Positions 7,215 to 10,287 of a DNA stretch of 10,287 nucleotides are shown piece by piece; positions within the stretch are counted from its first letter, which is position 1, and every line of letters begins with the position of its first letter. Under the pieces are notes generated by a model. The model saw nothing but the letters and a program-made list of their open reading frames with translations. It did not search any database and was not told the DNA's origin. The stretch covers positions 1 through 10,287 of the forward strand of contig JAUCNG010410692.1 of NCBI GenBank assembly GCA_032353305.1, in the 5' to 3' direction. The translations under genes were made by a program, and so were the position numbers. This stretch comes from Cephalothrix spiralis. Lineage: Eukaryota > Nemertea > Palaeonemertea > Archinemertea > Cephalotrichidae.

Positions 7215-7463
7215 TAAATTATCGGAGTTTAAAAGTGTTACTAACCTATCCCCTAATGGTAAGTACATAAATTGAGGTCCAAAAATGTTATTCCACTGTT
7301 GGATAAGTGACATTCTTTCAAATCTATATAATAAGAAACATTCAAAAAGAAAATGGACTTCATTTTCAACAACACCATGAAGACAATATTTACAGTGTCG
7401 ATCTTCTCTAATAATGGGCGAACAGTGTCTTCCCGTTTCTATTCGTATAAAAATGTGGACCTT

Positions 7464-7962
7464 ATGCACTATAGTCAATGAAATGGATCGGCATACGGGA
7501 CTACGAGTGCGGGGATTAGCGATGCGAGGGCTTATTAGCGCTTGCATCGCTAGCGATACAAGTTGAGAGGGCGCTTGTCGGCGTTACGGATCACACAATA
7601 GACCGGTACATTAGTTAACATGTTATTAAATAAATAATTACTAAATAATAAGTTTGTGTAATTATCAAAGCATTGTCGAAATATTATTAGTTAATTTATA
7701 ATCATTATTTAGTTCTTAGTTCTCCAAATGTATGGAATTGTAATGTAATCCAAAAAATGTTGACTTATGTTAAACCGAGAGAAACAAAATGGCGGTTTTC
7801 GGTCAGCGTTAATCTCGGTTAAGGGACTGAACCCAATACCGATGCATAGCGTTAAAGCTAGCGAGACATTATTAGCTGCCGTAAGCGAGCGTTAGGATCA
7901 CTCTATTAAGACGCTAATCCCCGCACCCGTATGCCGATCCATTTCATTGACTAGTAGTGCAT
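7464..7962. mobile_element. 499-bp inverted-repeat element with ~50-bp arms
   Basis: The left arm at 7464-7521 matches the reverse complement of 7912-7962. The shared order is ATGCACTA, TAGTCAATGAAATGGATCGG, CATACGGG and TGCGGGGATTAGCG. The left arm has an 8-nt insertion (ACTACGAG) and there is a one-base indel near the end. Inward of both arms are recurring TTAGCG/CGCTAA and GCTAGCG words, including a 12-bp palindrome ATCGCTAGCGAT at 7546-7557. Such subterminal repeats are common in cut-and-paste elements. The interior is AT-rich and non-coding. TTA flanks the left end and TTC the right, which would fit a mutated TWA duplication if the ends are TGCACT. It sits directly against the LINE's upstream edge. 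Confidence 0.8.
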
Positions 7963-8098
7963 TCAGGTTTATCGTTTATCGCCCCTATGATAGGAAACCG
8001 GTGCTGCGGCGTTGCCATATTATTTAGGGCATGTAACTTGGGGTGTTTTGCAAAAATGTTTCAGAAATCAATGCGGCTACTTTGATGGTCCAATATGT
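7963..8098. other. No gene seen, spacer between two inverted-repeat elements
   Basis: About 135 bases. A plus-strand frame of 60 codons begins at 8012 and runs into the next palindrome. It has no recognisable domain and is treated as a chance frame. Confidence 0.5.
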
Positions 8099-8173
8099 AA
8101 ATTCCAAATTTTCAGATTTTTTCCGCCAAAATTGAGTTTTTGCCGCCATTTTGAAAAAAGGCGCCAAAATTTC

Positions 8174-8296
8174 CATGTTCCTAACGAGTTATGAGCGATC
8201 TGAAATCCGCAAATTTTGTATAATTTTGTATCGCGTGTACAAATTTGCGGATTTTAGATCGCTCATAACTCGTAATGTAATTGGGTTAGGAACATG
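8174..8296. repeat. Inner hairpin, 33-bp arms with one mismatch
   Basis: 8184-8216 (ACGAGTTATGAGCGATCTG... to AAATTT) pairs with 8241-8273, with one mismatch over 33 bp and a 24-nt loop. Beyond the arms, CATGTTCCTAAC at 8174-8185 pairs with GTTAGGAACATG at 8285-8296, across an 11-nt bulge on the right side only. If transcribed, this would form a long hairpin of small-RNA precursor type, which is a structural observation only. Confidence 0.85.
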
Positions 8297-8317
8297 AAAC
8301 CTTGACCTACTCCATGG

Positions 8318-8501
8318 TTTTCGACCCCAAGGAATCCAGAAATATCAATGGTTTTGCTCTATCGCAATTGCCCTAATTAAAAAATAAACCATTTTGAGAG
8401 TGGTCGCTAAAAGAAAATCCTAAAATTGGTATCCTAGTTTTGTTAATTTTGAGACTTTTGGATTAGAGGGATGAAAGGGATTTTCGACCTCAAGGAATCC
8501 A
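8318..8501. repeat. 21-bp direct repeat pair
   Basis: TTTTCGACC(C/T)CAAGGAATCCA occurs at 8318-8338 and 8481-8501 with one mismatch, 163 bp apart, inside the nested inverted-repeat element. The sequence between them is not obviously repeated. Confidence 0.8.
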
Positions 8502-8637
8502 ATGGTGCACAGCATTTTATGATCAGACTACGGCAAGTATATAAAATACTCAGAATTTAAAATATTGGCGCTTTTTTTCTTCAAAATGGCGGCAAAACCT
8601 CAATTTTGGCAGGAAAAATCTGAAAATTTGGAATTTT

Positions 8638-8992
8638 TTTGATTCAAGAAAGATTCAAATAACGAAACTAATTGATAATTACGTTTTAAACAGTCCAACT
8701 TCGAACGGCTCCCAAAAATATTGGCTCAATGTCAAAAATAATTAGCACGGTCATATCATGAATATATTTTCTCTTTAACTATACACCCTAGGTTAATATT
8801 GGGAATAGTCCCTTAACAGCGCTTCCAGGAAATCCCATGCTTAATTGTTGCATCATTCTGGCCCAATTTGATTTTGACTTTCTCGAACAATCTTTGAACA
8901 TGTGGTAAATTACACACGATTATATTCATTTAATGTGTAATAGATGATAATTGACGAGAAATTATCAAGGATCACAATGGTATAAACCATTT
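8638..8992. other. No gene seen
   Basis: About 355 bases of AT-rich sequence with no recognisable frame, repeat or RNA gene. Confidence 0.5.
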
Positions 8993-9028
8993 TACGTTAA
9001 ATACTTTTTATACGTTAAATACTTTTTA
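8993..9028. repeat. 18-bp perfect tandem duplication
   Basis: TACGTTAAATACTTTTTA occurs twice head to tail at 8993-9010 and 9011-9028. The overlapping plus-strand frame of 70 codons is AT-driven and contains this repeat; it has no recognisable domain. Confidence 0.9.
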
Positions 9029-9141
9029 TTTAAAATATCATTAAGTATTTACATGTTGCTAATTTTTTTGAATGTCTTCCGGAACATAAACGATCTTCAG
9101 TGGACTGATCCCTACTATACACAGAGTGACTCATGTAGGTC

Positions 9142-9164
9142 ATTATGTTGTACTACAACATAAT
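9142..9164. repeat. Near-perfect 23-bp palindrome
   Basis: ATTATGTTGTA at 9142-9152 and TACAACATAAT at 9154-9164 are perfect reverse complements around a single C. The word ACTCATGTAG occurs just left of it (about 9129) and again about 98 bp later (near 9226). The group could mark the end of a small element, but no full TIR structure is seen. Confidence 0.75.
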
Positions 9165-9354
9165 TTCTTTTAGGCCAATAAAATTGTTGGTCAGTCAAGT
9201 GATATGTGAAAAGCCAGGCCAATCACTCATGTAGTATAAACCAAAGCTCTCATCCCGGCATTTTTACAAGGAATTTAAAATCTAAGACCAGAAACGGTAG
9301 GTTGGCCCTCCTGGTGACTGATTGCAATCTCTGAATTTGCCCAGGATGCCCGTA
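9165..9354. other. No gene seen
   Basis: About 190 bases of mixed composition without a frame or repeat of note, apart from the second ACTCATGTAG word near 9226. Confidence 0.45.
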
Positions 9355-9610
9355 TTTTCCGCGGAAAAGTTTTCGGATCTATGCCCGCATTTTGATCGGA
9401 AATCCCAGGACTCCGCCCGCCTGTTGACCTTTTTTTTAGTCGAGCGGAAAAGACCCTTTTTTTTGTCGACCGAAAATCCTGGGATTATAGAAGACTGTTG
9501 ACTTTTTTTTTTAATCAAACGGAACTCCGCATTTTTTGCGGAAAAAATTCAAAAAAATTTCCCTGGTATAAACATGAACTCCGCATTTTTTGCGGAAAAA
9601 TTCAAAAATT
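9355..9610. repeat. Degenerate T-run/CGGAA repeat cluster with duplicated hairpins
   Basis: It starts with a 14-bp palindrome TTTTCCGCGGAAAA (9355-9368). AATCCCAGGA (9401-9410) is inverted at 9477-9486 (TCCTGGGATT). CTGTTGAC followed by 8-11 T and then a CGGAA-type word occurs at 9421 and 9495, with a third partial unit at about 9457-9475. A block of about 33 bp, GAACTCCGCATTTTTTGCGG followed by A-rich sequence, is directly repeated at 9522 and 9576 (54-bp period). Each copy contains the hairpin CCGCATTTTTTGCGG. The 78-codon minus-strand frame over this cluster is lysine/serine-rich from the repeats and not a credible gene. Confidence 0.75.
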
Positions 9611-10170
9611 TGAAAACATAGTCGGATTCCACTCTGGATTTTATACTTTGATATATAACTGAGGGGGTGAAGGGGTCAGAACGGAAGCGGAAAAGCCCTA
9701 AAATCACTTCCGGAGGTGGGATTTTGAGAATTTTAGTTCAGAAAACGGAAACAGGAAACCTCAATTTTCAGATTTTGTATCACTAAAAACACTAACATGT
9801 TTTAACTTGCTGTAAGGGGATTGTAATTTCCATAACGGAAACGGGAAATCACATTTTTTCGATAACAGAGGCGGAAGTGGACCCCCTCATAACTTTCATA
9901 TTTTAATTGATGTCAGGGTGGCCGATACCGATCGTTTCCGCCCTCCCTCATTTTAAGCAATGTCGGGCAGTCGTAAGTTTCGTAACTGATTGAATTCCCT
10001 TCCAATATGATCAATGTAGCCTTTCGATTAAAAAAAAAATTGTGATGTTGGCAGACCGACGTGGACTCAACTTTCCACTGATGGTCGCCTATTAATACTT
10101 TTTCGAGATTTTTCTTTTTCACTATTAAGGCCATCCCTATTAAATATTCCGTTTCGGGTGGCGGAGGTTT
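9611..10170. other. No gene seen; CGGAA-rich sequence
   Basis: CGGAA or its complement recurs at least six times between about 9680 and 9945. TGAGGGGGT near 9660 is inverted as ACCCCCTCA near 9882, which hints at a small element of about 230 bp but with only 9 bp of terminal match. A 96-codon minus-strand frame covers 9913-10203. It contains PPPPETEY and several lysine runs, has no domain I recognise and extends into the hairpin at the right, so I do not call it a gene. Confidence 0.4.
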
Positions 10171-10209
10171 TGAAAAATGAAGCAGGAAAATTTCATTATT
10201 CATTTTTCA
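10171..10209. repeat. Hairpin with 11-bp perfect stem
   Basis: TGAAAAATGAA at 10171-10181 pairs perfectly with TTCATTTTTCA at 10199-10209 across a 17-nt loop. GGAAAATTTCA in the loop region recurs just to the right (about 10223). Low sequence complexity makes chance pairing fairly likely. Confidence 0.5.
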
Positions 10210-10287
10210 ATATTGAAATTTTTGGAAAATTTCAACCTATAAATTTGTTTTTTTGGGTGTTTCAGATAAAGATTTATTTTCATTATC

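Larger units (their letters stand above)
6649..7463 (-). pseudogene. 5'-truncated LINE (non-LTR retrotransposon) 3' end, split by a MITE
   Basis: The continuous open frame covers 7547-7191, but only about residues 29-111 of its 118 (7463 to 7215) look like LINE sequence. They contain RIETGR (residues 35-40), typical of the segment after the reverse-transcriptase domain. A zinc-knuckle pattern C-x2-C-x9-H-x4-C follows at residues 52, 55, 65 and 70, with VENEVHFLFEC around the H and last C. This matches the C-terminal cysteine/histidine region of many LINE ORF2 proteins. The fingers, palm and endonuclease are missing. At 7215 the frame runs into a 302-bp MITE. Leaving out the MITE and one TAA copy, the minus-strand frame stays open from 6912 to a stop at 6778-6780 (44 codons). 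An untranslated tail with AATAAA and a TATC tract then follows near 6649. Residues 1-28 derive from the neighbouring inverted-repeat element. The exact LINE clade is not assigned. Confidence 0.75.
8099..8637. mobile_element. Nested double-layer inverted-repeat element (~540 bp)
   Basis: The outer arms are 8099-8168 and 8566-8637. AAATTCCAAATTTTCAGATT, GCCAAAATTGAG, TTTTGCCGCCATTTTGAA and GCGCCAA appear on the left and their reverse complements on the right, with few mismatches. A second, independent hairpin (8174-8296) lies asymmetrically just inside the left arm. Only the right part of the interior contains the duplicated TTTTCGACC(C/T)CAAGGAATCC word. There is no coding frame. It could be one composite fold-back element, or an inner palindrome inserted into a larger TIR element. 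Confidence 0.8.

Noticed and set aside
8951-9163. 70-codon plus-strand frame
   Set aside because: Composed largely of AT-rich tandem repeat sequence and ending in a palindrome, with no domain.
9660-9950. Repeated CGGAA words as ETS-type transcription factor sites
   Set aside because: The core is only five bases, the region is repetitive and there is no promoter or gene nearby, so a regulatory claim is not supported.
9913-10203. 96-codon minus-strand frame
   Set aside because: The longest frame after the LINE one, but without a domain. Its lysine and proline runs come from homopolymers.
1-10287. tRNA, rRNA, or tRNA-derived SINE
   Set aside because: I looked for B-box-like GGTTCGAATCC words and cloverleaf spacing on both strands and found no convincing pair.

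Overview
This window looks like intergenic or intronic DNA from a eukaryotic nuclear genome, most likely a marine invertebrate; mollusc-like is a guess from the general style of the repeats. It is AT-rich and carries homopolymer C and A/T tracts. I found no operon-like gene layout, no rRNA or tRNA, no CRISPR array and no intact protein-coding gene. The only open reading frame with recognisable protein similarity is the C-terminal piece of a non-LTR retrotransposon (LINE) reverse-transcriptase polyprotein on the minus strand. The other open frames are short and either fall inside palindromic repeats or show no recognisable domain.

Layout. Positions 1-1413 hold poly-C tracts, one good hairpin (698-746), one weaker inverted repeat (1135-1236) and otherwise unremarkable AT-rich DNA. 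From 1414 to 5634 two non-autonomous repeat families alternate. Family A is a short terminal-inverted-repeat element with ends GCAGGCCTCACAGT and many internal TCTCCTAAAA units. It has complete copies at 2780-3117 and 5371-5634 and an end-less relic at 1414-1610. Family B is a fold-back (long palindrome) element with copies at 1611-1990 and 4622-4830; copy 1 directly abuts the family A relic. Short tandem duplications and a telomere-like stretch lie between them.

Positions 6086-6368 hold two recent tandem duplications. The densest part is 6535-8637. It contains a 5'-truncated LINE 3' end on the minus strand (about 7463 down to 6649). A 302-bp MITE (6913-7214) has inserted into that LINE, with a probable TAA target duplication that splits its reading frame. 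A 499-bp inverted-repeat element (7464-7962) abuts the LINE's upstream edge. A nested, double-layered inverted repeat follows at 8099-8637. The last 1.6 kb contains short tandem repeats, a near-perfect palindrome, and a T-rich/CGGAA-rich degenerate repeat cluster with duplicated hairpins.

The components do not form a pathway; they record successive insertions. The inferred order in the best-resolved part is LINE insertion first, then the 302-bp MITE into the LINE. The most unusual single signal is inside that MITE, where about fifteen GTCGAA-like words are spaced at multiples of roughly 10.5 bp, the helical repeat of DNA.
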